Below, in pieces: positions 25,979 to 35,000 of a stretch of DNA of 64,000 bases. Source of the stretch: Antrihabitans cavernicola (GTDB lineage: Bacteria; Actinomycetota; Actinomycetes; Mycobacteriales; Mycobacteriaceae); contig NZ_VLNY01000016.1 in the NCBI RefSeq assembly GCF_008297975.1, positions 1-64,000 on the forward strand, in the 5' to 3' direction. Positions within the stretch are counted from its first letter, which is position 1, and every line of letters begins with the position of its first letter. The notes beneath the pieces were generated by a model that did no database searches, was not told the origin of the DNA, and saw only the letters and a list, made by a program, of their open reading frames with translations. The position numbers and the translations under genes were made by a program.

Positions 25979-27391
25979 ATGGGTTCTGTTCTGGGCGTTT
26001 CCGTGGGGGCGAGTGCTGTGCGTATGGCACGCCCGGATGTCGGGGGCCTCGGTGGCTATCCCGACACTCGGACTTTCGCCCAACAGGCGGTCATCGTTAC
26101 ACAGCCACGCAGCGAAGAGTTGGCAGCGGAATCCATCGGCGTGGCGCTGGCATCCGGTGAGCCGATCGCTGCGACCGGCATCGCGTATCGCGATGCCCAG
26201 CAGGCGAAGGCGATCGACGCTGCGATGAGTCGCCAGCAAGTCCACAACTATCACCTGGTCCCGGAGGCCTCGGCGATCGTCGAGTATCTCGAGTCGACCG
26301 GCGAGATCCAGGGCTACTCCACCCTCGCCATCTACGACCTCGGTAGCTCGGGTCTGTCGATCAGCGTGGTCGACGTCCGCTCCCGCGAGGTGCGCTACCT
26401 CGAGCGGACCATCGACATCAGCGGCGACTACTTCGACTCCCTGATTCGAGAGCATCAGGTCGCGTCCGGACGTCTCGACTATCCGGCCACCCAGCAGGAC
26501 GTTCTCGACCAAGATGAACGGTGTCGCGGCGTCAAAGAGCAGCTGTCCACGAACTCGGGTGCGGCATTGCCGTCGGACAACGGCCTCGTGCTGCTGTCGC
26601 GGGAGAATTTCGACTCACTGATCGTGCTTGCGGTCGAGGCGTCGGCGCGCATGACCCGCGACGTCATCGTCCATTCCGAGCAGCCGGTCGAAGCTGTGGT
26701 CGTGGTCGGCGGCGGTGGCCGAATTCCGTTGGTGCAGAACGTTCTGCGTACCTGGATGGGTATGCCGGTGATCGTCCCGGACAGTCCGGAAACAGTCGCC
26801 GCTCGTGGTGCCGCGCTGTTGGCGCGGCCCGTTCGCCCGGTACGGCAAGCGGCCGCACCGGTTCCACAGAGCACCCCGGCCTGGCTGGCCGCGAACACCG
26901 GCGGGGAGCACACGCCGTCGCGCCGCAAACGCGAGATCAGCGGTGCGGGCCTTGCGGTGACGTCGTTGGCTGTGATCGCGGCGATCGGACTGGCGCTCGG
27001 CTACGGTGGCCAGATGCTCGAGCGGGGGACCGGAAGCAGCGATCCGGAGACAACACTGCCGAAACCGCCTTCGCGCACCACCACGTCCGATCCGTCCATC
27101 GCCGTCGCACCGATGAAGCCGACCACGGACAGTCCCATCCCGCTGCCGCCAGAGGTGGTTGCTCCGCAGCCGCAGCAACAGCCACAGACCCAGCAGCAAC
27201 GCCAGCAGCAGTCCCAGGCCGAGGTCGACGAACCCGCGCCGGGTCCGCCGCCGCCCGCGCCTGGTCCGCCACCGGTGATCATTCCGGGGCTGCCGCCGAT
27301 CGTGATTCCGACGCTTCCGCCGCCCCCACCGCCACCGCCGATGCCGCGAATCGATCTGCCGCCGTTGCCGCAGTTGCCGAGGTTCCCCTGA
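25979..27391 (+). CDS. Membrane-anchored Hsp70/actin-fold protein with a proline-rich tail
   Basis: 470 residues from the ATG at 25979 (MGSVLGVSVGASAVRM); an in-frame ATG at 25940 would add 13 basic residues. Residues 1-280 have the Hsp70/actin ATPase layout. Phosphate motif 2 is IYDLGSSGLSISVVD and the adenosine motif is VVVVGGGGRIPLVQNVLRTW, but the first phosphate loop lacks the usual Asp, so ATPase activity is uncertain. A TM helix (LAVTSLAVIAAIGLALGYGG, about 320-340) precedes an extracytoplasmic Pro/Gln-rich tail of about 120 residues ending in poly-Pro. There is no Hsp70 substrate-binding domain. The stop overlaps the start of the PAS gene (TGATG), so the two are coupled. Similar Pro/Thr-rich Hsp70-like proteins occur near dcd in mycobacteria. 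Confidence 0.82.
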   Translation: MGSVLGVSVGASAVRMARPDVGGLGGYPDTRTFAQQAVIVTQPRSEELAAESIGVALASGEPIAATGIAYRDAQQAKAIDAAMSRQQVHNYHLVPEASAIVEYLESTGEIQGYSTLAIYDLGSSGLSISVVDVRSREVRYLERTIDISGDYFDSLIREHQVASGRLDYPATQQDVLDQDERCRGVKEQLSTNSGAALPSDNGLVLLSRENFDSLIVLAVEASARMTRDVIVHSEQPVEAVVVVGGGGRIPLVQNVLRTWMGMPVIVPDSPETVAARGAALLARPVRPVRQAAAPVPQSTPAWLAANTGGEHTPSRRKREISGAGLAVTSLAVIAAIGLALGYGGQMLERGTGSSDPETTLPKPPSRTTTSDPSIAVAPMKPTTDSPIPLPPEVVAPQPQQQPQTQQQRQQQSQAEVDEPAPGPPPPAPGPPPVIIPGLPPIVIPTLPPPPPPPPMPRIDLPPLPQLPRFP

Positions 27392-27804
27392 TGACCAAGG
27401 CGCAGATGCGTGAGATGACCGAGTCCGACTACTCGGCCTTGCTCAGGGGCAGCCCGGTGCCGATCGTGGTGCACGGTGAGGATTCACGGGTGGTCGACGC
27501 CAACCCCGCGTTCGCGGAGTTGTTCGGGTACTCGATGTCCGAGGTGCTGAACCTGCATGCGCACGACGTGATTCACCCGGACGATCAGGCGGTCAGGGAC
27601 CACCAGGCCGAGCAATTGCTCAACCAAGAACATACGACGATGAACGTCGCGCGCCGCCTCGTCCGCAAGGACGGATCGAGTGTGTGGGCGAAGGTGCGCA
27701 AGTCGTCGATCAAGCGGCCCGACGGCGTCGTGGTGATGGTCTTCTTCGAAGACTGGACCGACCAGCATTGGGACGATCCCGCCAAGTTCGACCCAGATCA
27801 CTAG
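27391..27804 (+). CDS. Stand-alone PAS-domain protein
   Basis: 137 residues, essentially one PAS domain (about 14-125) with DSRVVDANPAFAELFGYSMSE, HPDD and RLVRKDGSSVWAKVRKSSI, the PAC-like end. No output domain is present. One-base stop/start overlap with the Hsp70-like membrane protein suggests co-translation and perhaps physical association. The gene ends in the first unit of a 16-bp tandem repeat, which supplies its stop codon. The ligand is unknown. Confidence 0.87.
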   Translation: MTKAQMREMTESDYSALLRGSPVPIVVHGEDSRVVDANPAFAELFGYSMSEVLNLHAHDVIHPDDQAVRDHQAEQLLNQEHTTMNVARRLVRKDGSSVWAKVRKSSIKRPDGVVVMVFFEDWTDQHWDDPAKFDPDH

Positions 27805-27838
27805 CGACCCAGATCACTAGCGGCCTGAGTCACTAGCG
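27791..27838. repeat. Three 16-bp tandem repeats spanning two convergent gene ends
   Basis: ACCCAGATCACTAGCG occurs twice exactly (27791-27806, 27807-27822), and a third unit, GCCTGAGTCACTAGCG (27823-27838), differs at a few bases. The first unit provides the TAG of the PAS gene; the third supplies the TAG of YibE/F on the other strand. Strand slippage would change the intergenic length without affecting either protein much. Confidence 0.85.
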
Positions 27839-29152
27839 CGAGTGCCGCCCGCTCGAGCCAGCGCCGCCGGGTGCCTGTGCCGGTGCGGGAACTCGTCCGA
27901 GCGGCCTGGCCAGTAGTACTGCGATCGCCGTCGTCAGCGGCACCGAGAGTGCCAGGGCGATGCCACCGACAGCAGATCGCGCGATCTCGATCGCGACGGC
28001 GTCGCCGGTCAGCACGTCCTGAATGGACCGCCCCGCCACGCTGAACAGCAGCAATAGCGGCAGCGCACCACCGGCGTATGCCAACACCAAGGTATAGACG
28101 GTGCTGGCGATGTGGTCGCGGCCCACTCGCATCGCGGATGTGAAAATGTCTCTGCGCGTGGCATTTTCGTCGATCGCGGCGAGCTCGAACGCCGCCGATG
28201 CCTGAGTGATGGTGACGTCGTTCAACACACCCAGCGAGCCGATGATGAAGCCGGCGAGCAATAGACCGGTGATGCTGACGTGCTGGAGATACGTCTGAAC
28301 ATTGGTGTTCTGCTCTTCGGAGAGCCCGGTCAGGTGGGTCATCTTGATCGCGACCCACGACAGGAATGCCGCAAGGATCATCGACGCCAGCGTGCCGAGC
28401 AGCGCCGAGCTGGTCCGTAGATTGACTCCGTGCGCCAGGTAGAGCACCGCGTAGAGGATCACCGCACCCGCCACCATGGCGACGGGGATGGCGGGCTTGC
28501 CGTCGAGCAGTGCAGGCAGCAGGAACGTCACGAGTACCGCGAACGCGAACACCAACCCGATCACGGCGCGCAGCCCACGCCACCGCGCGACGATCACGAT
28601 CACCACCAAGAACACAAGGCCGATGATGATCAGCGACGAGCCGCGCGCGTAGTCGTTGAACGAGTAGATCGTGGCGCCGGACGGATCCGTCTGCTTGACC
28701 AGTCGAATGTTGTCGCCGACCCGCAGATCCGGCTGACCCGGCCCCTGCGCGATCTCGAGCAGAGTCTTGCTGCCCGCGTCGGATCCGGACTTGATGTCGA
28801 TCAGGCTGCGCTGGCACTGATATGAAGAGTTCGGCGCGGGAAGAGGATTCGCTGTCAGCACCTTGCCCGCCGACTCGCTGCCGCACGCACCCATGTCCTG
28901 CTGCGTGACCGACGCGGCCACGGTGGTGACGGCACCGCCGCCCGCCGTCTGGAACGGCAGCGGGATGTCGACGTTCTGCTTGCTCGGCCACAACACGGCC
29001 GCGCTGACGATCACCACGAGGCCGATGGTCGCGAGAAGTCCGATCACCACCCACTTGGCTGCGGCACCGATCGCGAGCGGAGTATCGGAATGGCCGTGCC
29101 CATGACCATGGCCGACGCTGGGATTGTCCGGGCGCCCGTGCTGGGGGCTCAC
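27833..29152 (-). CDS. YibE/F-family multi-pass membrane protein
   Basis: 439 residues. A His-rich N-terminus (GHGHGHGHSD), a first TM helix at about 33-52, an extracytoplasmic domain with Cys residues (ACGSES, YQCQRS), and then about seven TM helices carrying the YibE/F core (GLRAVIGLVFAFAVLVTFLL and LGVLNDVTITQASAAFELA). The family's role is unsettled; it is thought to be transport-related. The C-terminus ends inside the 16-bp tandem repeats. Confidence 0.85.
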   Translation of the reverse strand: MSPQHGRPDNPSVGHGHGHGHSDTPLAIGAAAKWVVIGLLATIGLVVIVSAAVLWPSKQNVDIPLPFQTAGGGAVTTVAASVTQQDMGACGSESAGKVLTANPLPAPNSSYQCQRSLIDIKSGSDAGSKTLLEIAQGPGQPDLRVGDNIRLVKQTDPSGATIYSFNDYARGSSLIIIGLVFLVVIVIVARWRGLRAVIGLVFAFAVLVTFLLPALLDGKPAIPVAMVAGAVILYAVLYLAHGVNLRTSSALLGTLASMILAAFLSWVAIKMTHLTGLSEEQNTNVQTYLQHVSITGLLLAGFIIGSLGVLNDVTITQASAAFELAAIDENATRRDIFTSAMRVGRDHIASTVYTLVLAYAGGALPLLLLFSVAGRSIQDVLTGDAVAIEIARSAVGGIALALSVPLTTAIAVLLARPLGRVPAPAQAPGGAGSSGRHSR

Positions 29153-29260
29153 AGGGACACCGGCCGTGAGTTGTCTACTCGCACCGCATCAGCGTAATGA
29201 ATGTCTGCGCGACCCTCGGTGTTGTGGCCTGGTGGGTCGGTGTGCAGTCTCGCGAAAACG

Positions 29261-29311
29261 AAAAAAGTTTTGGGGGGTGGCGGAGAGCAGGGGGGGGTGT
29301 CCCCGCCACCC
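29261..29311 (-). terminator. Intrinsic terminator, minus strand
   Basis: GGGTGGCGG (29275-29283) and CCGCCACCC (29303-29311) form a 9-bp stem. Read on the minus strand, the stem is followed by AAAACTTTTTTCGTTTT. It would stop read-through from the aminotransferase towards YibE/F. Confidence 0.65.
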
Positions 29312-29339
29312 GGCTGCGGCAACGCCCAGGGGGGGTGGG
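29272..29339 (+). other. G-tract cluster, potential G-quadruplex
   Basis: Four G-runs lie on the plus strand: G6 (29272-29277), G8 (29290-29297), G7 (29329-29335) and G3 (29337-29339). Such a series can fold into a quadruplex in DNA. Homopolymers of this length are also prone to slippage and to assembly error. Confidence 0.5.
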
Positions 29340-29452
29340 CGGCCGGAACCGGCACGCGTAGTGCCAGCTACTAATGTACAGACATAAAGTGGGTTTACGC
29401 CAGTCGGTCTGATAATCCAGTTTTTCTGGACGCCTACTCAACAAAAGTGTCT

Positions 29453-29477
29453 CAAAACAAACTTTCGGTTTGTTTTG
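29453..29477. terminator. AT-rich 10-bp hairpin after the aminotransferase stop
   Basis: CAAAACAAAC (29453-29462), loop TTTCG, GTTTGTTTTG (29468-29477) is a perfect stem 18 bp beyond the aminotransferase stop. It is unusually AT-rich for this genome. With no strong U-run after it, it may be a 3' end stabiliser or weak bidirectional terminator. Confidence 0.55.
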
Positions 29478-29494
29478 TCTGAATTCAATCCGTT

Positions 29495-30781
29495 TTACTG
29501 CGAGTAGTTCGCGAGGAAGTTGCCGAACCGCTCGATGGCCACCGCGAGGTCGCGCGCCCACGGCAAAGTGACGATACGAATGTGGTCGTGCGTCGGCCAG
29601 TTGAAGCCGGTGCCTTGGACCACCAGGATCTTCTCCTGCAGCAACAGGTCCTGCACCAGTTTCTCGTCGTCGTGGATCTCGTGCACGTTCGGGTCGAGCT
29701 TGGGGAACGCATACAACGCCCCCTTCGGCTTCACGCACGAGACGCCGGGGATCGCGTTCAACTTCTCGTACGCGACGTCGCGCTGCTCCAGCAGTCGACC
29801 GCCGGGCAGGATCAGGTCCTCGATGCTCTGGTGTCCGCCGAGTGCTACCTGAATCGCATGCTGCGCAGGAACGTTCGGACACAACCTCGACGACGCAAGA
29901 AGGTCGATGCCCTCGAGGAAGCCCGACGCGTGCTCCTTCGGCCCGGTGATGGCGAGCCAGCCCGCGCGGTAGCCGGCAACGCGGTACGCCTTCGACAGGC
30001 CGTTGTAGGTGAGGCACAGCAGGTCGGGGGCCAGCGACGCGAGCGACACGTGCTTGGCGTCGTCGTAGAGGATCTTGTCGTAGATCTCGTCGGCCAGCAG
30101 CAGCAGGTGATGCTTGCGGGCGATGTCGACCAGCTGCTGCAGCACCTCGGTCGAGTAAACCGCGCCGGTCGGGTTGTTCGGGTTGATAACCAGCAGCGCC
30201 TTGGTCTTGCTGGTGATCTTGGATTCGATGTCGGCGATGTCGGGTTGCCAGTCGTTCGACTCGTCGCAGCGGTAATGCACTGCGGTGCCGCCGGCCAGGC
30301 TCGTCATCGCCGTCCAGAGTGGGTAATCGGGCGACGGAATCAGCACTTCGTCGCCATTGTCGAGCAGCGCTTGCATGGTGATCGTGATGAGTTCCGAAAC
30401 ACCGTTGCCCAGGTAGATGTCGTCGACGTCCAATTCGGGAAACCCGGGTACCAATTCGTAGCGCGTGACGATCGCACGTCGGGCGGAGAGTATGCCCTTG
30501 GACTCCGAATACCCCTGCGCGTACGGCAGTGCGGCGATGATGTCGCGCATGATCACGTCGGGCGCCTCGAAGCCGAACGGCGCCGGGTTGCCGATGTTGA
30601 GCTTGAGGATGCGGTGGCCTTCGGCCTCCAGTCGTGCTGCGTGAGCGTGTACCGGGCCACGGATCTCGTACACCACGTTCTGCAGCTTGGTCGACTGACC
30701 CAGCTGGCGCGGCGGGACGTGATGATGCGAGGTCGGTGGTGTGACCGGCTCTGACTCCGGGCTCGAATTCGGTGTGCTCAC
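29495..30781 (-). CDS. Class I/II aminotransferase (AlaA/AspC-like)
   Basis: 428 residues from the GTG at 30781. This is fold-type I PLP aminotransferase. NIGNPAPFGFEAPD and LPYAQGYSESKGI mark the N-terminal arm, VINPNNPTGAVYS is the conserved Asn-Pro motif, LLADEIYDKILYD follows, and TYNGLSKAYRVAGYRAGW holds the PLP lysine. It most resembles actinobacterial glutamate-dependent alanine/aspartate transaminases. Its placement near the large Fe-S oxidoreductase matches mycobacteria. The N-terminal 30 residues are Pro/Ser-rich and probably disordered. Confidence 0.92.
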   Translation of the reverse strand: MSTPNSSPESEPVTPPTSHHHVPPRQLGQSTKLQNVVYEIRGPVHAHAARLEAEGHRILKLNIGNPAPFGFEAPDVIMRDIIAALPYAQGYSESKGILSARRAIVTRYELVPGFPELDVDDIYLGNGVSELITITMQALLDNGDEVLIPSPDYPLWTAMTSLAGGTAVHYRCDESNDWQPDIADIESKITSKTKALLVINPNNPTGAVYSTEVLQQLVDIARKHHLLLLADEIYDKILYDDAKHVSLASLAPDLLCLTYNGLSKAYRVAGYRAGWLAITGPKEHASGFLEGIDLLASSRLCPNVPAQHAIQVALGGHQSIEDLILPGGRLLEQRDVAYEKLNAIPGVSCVKPKGALYAFPKLDPNVHEIHDDEKLVQDLLLQEKILVVQGTGFNWPTHDHIRIVTLPWARDLAVAIERFGNFLANYSQ

Positions 30782-30882
30782 ACCCCATATGGTGCCACCC
30801 TCCGTCCACCGGTTTTCGGCGATGCCCGCAGGTAGTCTCGAAAACGCGTCACCACGAGGTGGCCGAAGCGAGAGGAAGCGCT

Positions 30883-31179
30883 GTGACCGAACTGCATGTC
30901 GTTGCCACCATCGAAGCCAAGCCCGAGGCCGTCGATCAGATTCGTGACGCCCTGAAAACGCTGGTCGCATCGTCGCGGACGGAGGAGGGCTGCACCTCGT
31001 ACGACGTCTACGAGTCCGCCGCCGCCCCAGGAACGTTCGTCACCGTCGAGGTCTGGGCAAGCCAAGCTGATCTCGACCGGCATCTGCAGTCGCCCGAATT
31101 GCAGCAGACCATCGCAGGCGTCAGCGACAAGCTCGCGTCGGCTCCCGCGATTCACCCGCTGCAGGCCATCGCGGTATAG
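30883..31179 (+). CDS. Antibiotic biosynthesis monooxygenase (ABM)-domain protein
   Basis: 98 residues from the GTG at 30883, with AGAGGAAG upstream. LHVVATIEAKPEAVDQIRDAL, TSYDVYESAAAPGTFVTVEVW and DLDRHLQSPELQQ follow the ferredoxin-like dimeric alpha-beta barrel of ABM/YgiN proteins, which act on quinones or other small molecules without cofactor. It is divergent from the aminotransferase; the 101-bp gap holds both promoters. Confidence 0.87.
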   Translation: MTELHVVATIEAKPEAVDQIRDALKTLVASSRTEEGCTSYDVYESAAAPGTFVTVEVWASQADLDRHLQSPELQQTIAGVSDKLASAPAIHPLQAIAV

Positions 31180-31181
31180 CT

Positions 31182-31913
31182 CTAGAGCCAGGCAGGCGGT
31201 GCCGGAGCGTCGGACGAGAGTCCGCCGGCGCCGCGGCCGACGGCCCACTGTGTGACGGCCGCCAACGATCCGCGCACCCCGGCTGTGTTGGTCGAATTCT
31301 CTTGAACCGCAACAGGTTCTCTGCCGTCGACCTCGATGATCAGATCTGCGCCCAAGTCGTTGTTGCGCCACGAGTCGACGACGTCGGCGAGCAGCGCCTC
31401 CAGAACCGACTCCGGGAACTCGTCGAAGGTGGCTCCCGTCCCGAGGTCGATCGCGTGAATCCAGACCTCGCGGGCGCGCATCCATACGGTGTCGGCCGCC
31501 GGTATCGCGGCGCCTTTCGCATTGCGGACTTCGGCGCGCCAGCCCTCGTGCGACAGTTGCCGCCACTGCTCGTCCAGTCGGGCAGCTGATTGATTGAACA
31601 GATTGCGCAGTTCGACGCCGCCCAGGTTCGCGCCCTCGGCGATCTGACGTGCGCGTTCGTCCATCGACTCGTACATAGGATTCTCGACGCCTGTCTCGGC
31701 CCAGTCGAGCAGACGGCCGAGCGCGTCGGCGTTGTAACCGACGTGCGCTACTACATGCTTGCGCGTCCAGTTCGGCAGCGTGGACGGGGCGTCGAGGTCG
31801 GAGTCGTTCAATTCGACGAGGCGCTGCGCAAAGTAGGCGGTGCCACGTCGCACGATCTTCAGCTGTTCGGGCACAGCGAGATCGTGAAATGTGCTTGGGC
31901 CGTGCAGGGTCAC
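31182..31913 (-). CDS. Maleylpyruvate isomerase-like, mycothiol-dependent (DinB-fold) protein
   Basis: 243 residues from the GTG at 31913, with GGAGG upstream. LPNWTRKHVVAHVGYNADAL near residues 41-60 carries the first metal-binding His of the MDMPI N-terminal domain, and the later VWIHAIDLGTGATFDEFP with the second His completes the DinB-type metal site. The C-terminal part has the SCP2-like strand pattern. In this order such enzymes use mycothiol. The substrate is uncertain: maleylpyruvate isomerisation is proven only for a few members. Confidence 0.85.
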   Translation of the reverse strand: MTLHGPSTFHDLAVPEQLKIVRRGTAYFAQRLVELNDSDLDAPSTLPNWTRKHVVAHVGYNADALGRLLDWAETGVENPMYESMDERARQIAEGANLGGVELRNLFNQSAARLDEQWRQLSHEGWRAEVRNAKGAAIPAADTVWMRAREVWIHAIDLGTGATFDEFPESVLEALLADVVDSWRNNDLGADLIIEVDGREPVAVQENSTNTAGVRGSLAAVTQWAVGRGAGGLSSDAPAPPAWL

Positions 31914-32054
31914 AGAAGTCCTACCTCCCCCGGTTGACTGACCACCAGTATGGCGGCAAAACCATAAGTTTTGCAGTCTGTTCGGAGCTGAGCCCGGATC
32001 ACTTCGCGGTGGTTCTACCGACTTCGCGCTGCCGATCGCGTGGGCGAAGACAAG

Positions 32055-32087
32055 AAAAGGTCCGCGAGGTGACCTCGCGGACCTTTT
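32055..32087. terminator. Strong bidirectional intrinsic terminator
   Basis: AAAAGGTCCGCGAGG (32055-32069), loop TGA, CCTCGCGGACCTTTT (32073-32087) is a perfect 15-bp stem with an A-tract and U-tract on its flanks. It lies 11 bp after the stop of the Fe-S oxidoreductase gene (minus strand), so it most likely ends that transcript. Confidence 0.9.
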
Positions 32088-32097
32088 CGAGTAGGGC

Positions 32098-35000
32098 TTA
32101 CCTACGACCGGGCGGCTTGGCTCCCGACTTGAAACCCAGCCCGCCTGCCTTGGCTGCTGGGGGAGGCGGGGTCGGCGCAGACTCTGCTTTCGCAGACTCC
32201 GCTTTCGGAGCTTCTGCCTGTGGTTCCTCGACCGCTGGCGCTTCAGCCTCAGCCGGCTGCTCGGCCTTCGGCTCCGCAATAGGTGCCGCTGCTCCTGGTG
32301 CTTTTGCGCCTGGCTTCTTGAAGCCCGACTTCACGGCGAGACCCTTGGGCTTCACCGTCGGCATGGTCGGTTCTGCGGCGGGAGCTGCAGGTTCAGCAGT
32401 GCCGGCTGCAGTCTCCGGCTCAGCCGACTCCTCGGCCTTCGGCTCCGCAACAGGTGCCGCTGCTCCTGGTGCTTTTGCGCCAGGCTTCTTGAAGCCCGAC
32501 TTCACGGCGAGACCCTTCGGCTTCACCGTCGGCAGTGCTGCTCCCGCCGGTGCGGCGTCAGTTTCCACCGACTCGGCCGGAGCCGGTGCTGCTGCGCCGG
32601 GTGCCTTCGCGCCAGGTGCTTTAGCGCCGGGTGCCTTCGCGCCAGGTGCTTTGGCCAAGCCCTTCATCGCCAGACCCTTGGGCTTGGCTTCGGGAGCTGC
32701 CGCAGCGTCGGTAGCGGGAGCGTCGGCGGCCTGTGGGGCAGCCTTTGCTCCTGGCGCCTTGGCACCGGGTGCCTTCGCGAGGCCCTTCATGCCGAGGCCC
32801 TTCGGCTTGTCGGCTACGGGCGCAGCGTCGTCGGCCTTGGGTGCCGCCTTTGCGCCGGGGGCTTTCGCACCGGGTGCCTTAGCCAGACCCTTCATGCCGA
32901 GGCCCTTGCCTGCGGGCGCCGCGGCCGTGGTCGACGCAGCGGCCTCGACCTCTTCGACTCGCTCGGCTTCCTTGACCTCGGCCGTCGCCTCCGCCGCAAC
33001 CGGTGCGGGCTCGGCCCTCGGCGTCTGGACGACCTTGGTGTTCTCGCTGAGCTGCGTCGGTTCCAGGCGGGTGATCGAGCCGAGCATCAGCTGTGCGACG
33101 TCGACAACCTCGACACCTTCGCCCTGACCGGACTCCTGGCGCGCGGTCACACCGTCCGTGAGCATCACACGGCAGAACGGGCAGCCGGTTGCGATCTTCT
33201 TCGGGTTGGTGGACAGCGCCTCGTCGACGCGGTCGATGTTGATGCGCTTGCCGATGTTCTCTTCCATCCACATGCGCGCGCCACCGGCACCACAGCACAT
33301 GGACCGCTCGGCATGCCGCGGCATTTCCTTGAGCGTGGTGTTCGACGCGGCCATCAGCTCGCGGGGAGCGTCGTAAACCTTGTTGTGCCTGCCGAGGTAG
33401 CAGGGGTCGTGGTAGGTGACGTCCTCGTTGGTCGAGGCCACGGGAATCAGCTTCTTCTGTCGCACAAGGCGATTCAGCAGCTGCGTGTGGTGAACCACCT
33501 CGTAGTCGCCGCCGACCTCCGGGTATTCGTTACCGAGCGCGTTGAAGCAGTGCGCGCAGGTGACGACGATCTTGCGCTTGCTCTTCTCGACTCCGTCGAA
33601 CACCGAGTTGATGGTCTCGATGTTCTGCTGGGCAAGCTGCTGGAACAGGAACTCGTTGCCCGCTCGCCGAGCCGAATCGCCGGTGCAGGTCTCGTCCGCA
33701 CCGAGGACCATGAACTTGACGCCCGCGGTCGCGAGCAGCTCGGCGACGGCCTTGGTGGTCTTCTTCGCGCGATCCTCGTAGGCACCGGCGCAGCCGACCC
33801 AGAAGAGGTACTCGTAGTCGTCGAAGGTGTCGGCGTCCTTACCGAAGACCGGAATGTCGAAGTCCATCTCGGAGATCCAGTTGAGGCGATCCTTGGAGTT
33901 CTGGCCCCACGGGTTGCCCTTGTTCTCCAGGTTCTTGAACAGGCCTGCCAGCTCGGACGGGAACTCCGACTCGATCAGCACCTGGTAGCGGCGCATATCG
34001 ATGATGTGGTCGACGTGCTCGATGTCCACCGGGCACTGCTCGACGCAGGCTCCGCAGGTGGTGCAGCTCCACAAGACTTCGGGATCGATGATGCCGCGGA
34101 GATCCTCGGAGCCGACCAGCGGACGCTCGGACTCGGTACGTGCGGCTTCGGAGATCTTTGCGAGCTTGGCGTCGTCGGGCGTGCCGTCGCCGTCGACAAG
34201 GCCGACCTCGTCGCCGCCGATATCGGTACGACCACCGGCAAGCAGGTACGGCGCCTTCGCGTAGCCGTGATCGCGCAACGACATGATCAGCAATTTGGGC
34301 GACAGCGGCTTTCCCGTGTTCCAGGCCGGGCACTGTGACTGGCAACGACCGCACTCGGTACACGTCGTGAAGTCGAGCCAGCCCTTCCAACTGAAGTCTT
34401 CGATCTTGCCGACGCCGAGCAGGTCGTCCTCGCCCGGATCCTCCAGGTCGACGGGCTTACCGCCGGACATCATCGGCTTCGCGGCACCGAGTGCGACGCC
34501 GCCGTCCTTCTCACGCTTGAAGTAGATATTGGGGAACGCCGAGAAGCGGTGCCAGGCAACGCCCCACGTGATGTTGCGGCCGACCATCAGCAGCCAGATC
34601 ATGCCGGACATCAACTTGATGAACGCGAAGATCGACACCATCACGACGCTCTCGGGGAGCAGCTTCGCGACGTTCATGGTGAAGAAGTCGGTCCAGGCGT
34701 TCGACTCGTGGAAGGTGGCGATCTTGCCCGCCTTCACGAACACCATGCCGAGACCTTCGATGAGGACGACCCATTCGACGAAGTAGGCGGGGCCGAACTT
34801 GGAGCCGCTGAAGCGGGAGAGACGCTCGGGCAGGCGCGGATGGTTCAGCTGACGGATGGTCATCAACGTCAGGATGCCGAGCACGGTGCCGACACCGAGG
34901 ATCTCGTCCATCAGGTGGTAGATCTTCCAATTGCCGACGAACGGCCAGTGGAATTCGGGGTTGAACGTCTGGCCGTACGCCTCGAACCAGAACACTGCGC

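Larger units (their letters stand above)
29153..29494. other. 341-bp non-coding region between YibE/F and the aminotransferase
   Basis: The region contains, on the minus strand from the aminotransferase end, an AT-rich hairpin (29453-29477), a locally AT-rich stretch (29345-29450), a G-tract cluster (29272-29339) and a GC-rich hairpin followed by T-runs (29261-29311). No protein-coding gene is apparent; the open frame 29124-29387 crosses homopolymer tracts and looks random. The YibE/F promoter probably lies at 29153-29250. Confidence 0.6.

Noticed and set aside
29124-29387. 87-codon open frame through the G-rich region
   Set aside because: It crosses G6-G8 homopolymers, has random Gly/Arg/Pro composition and no ribosome-binding site.
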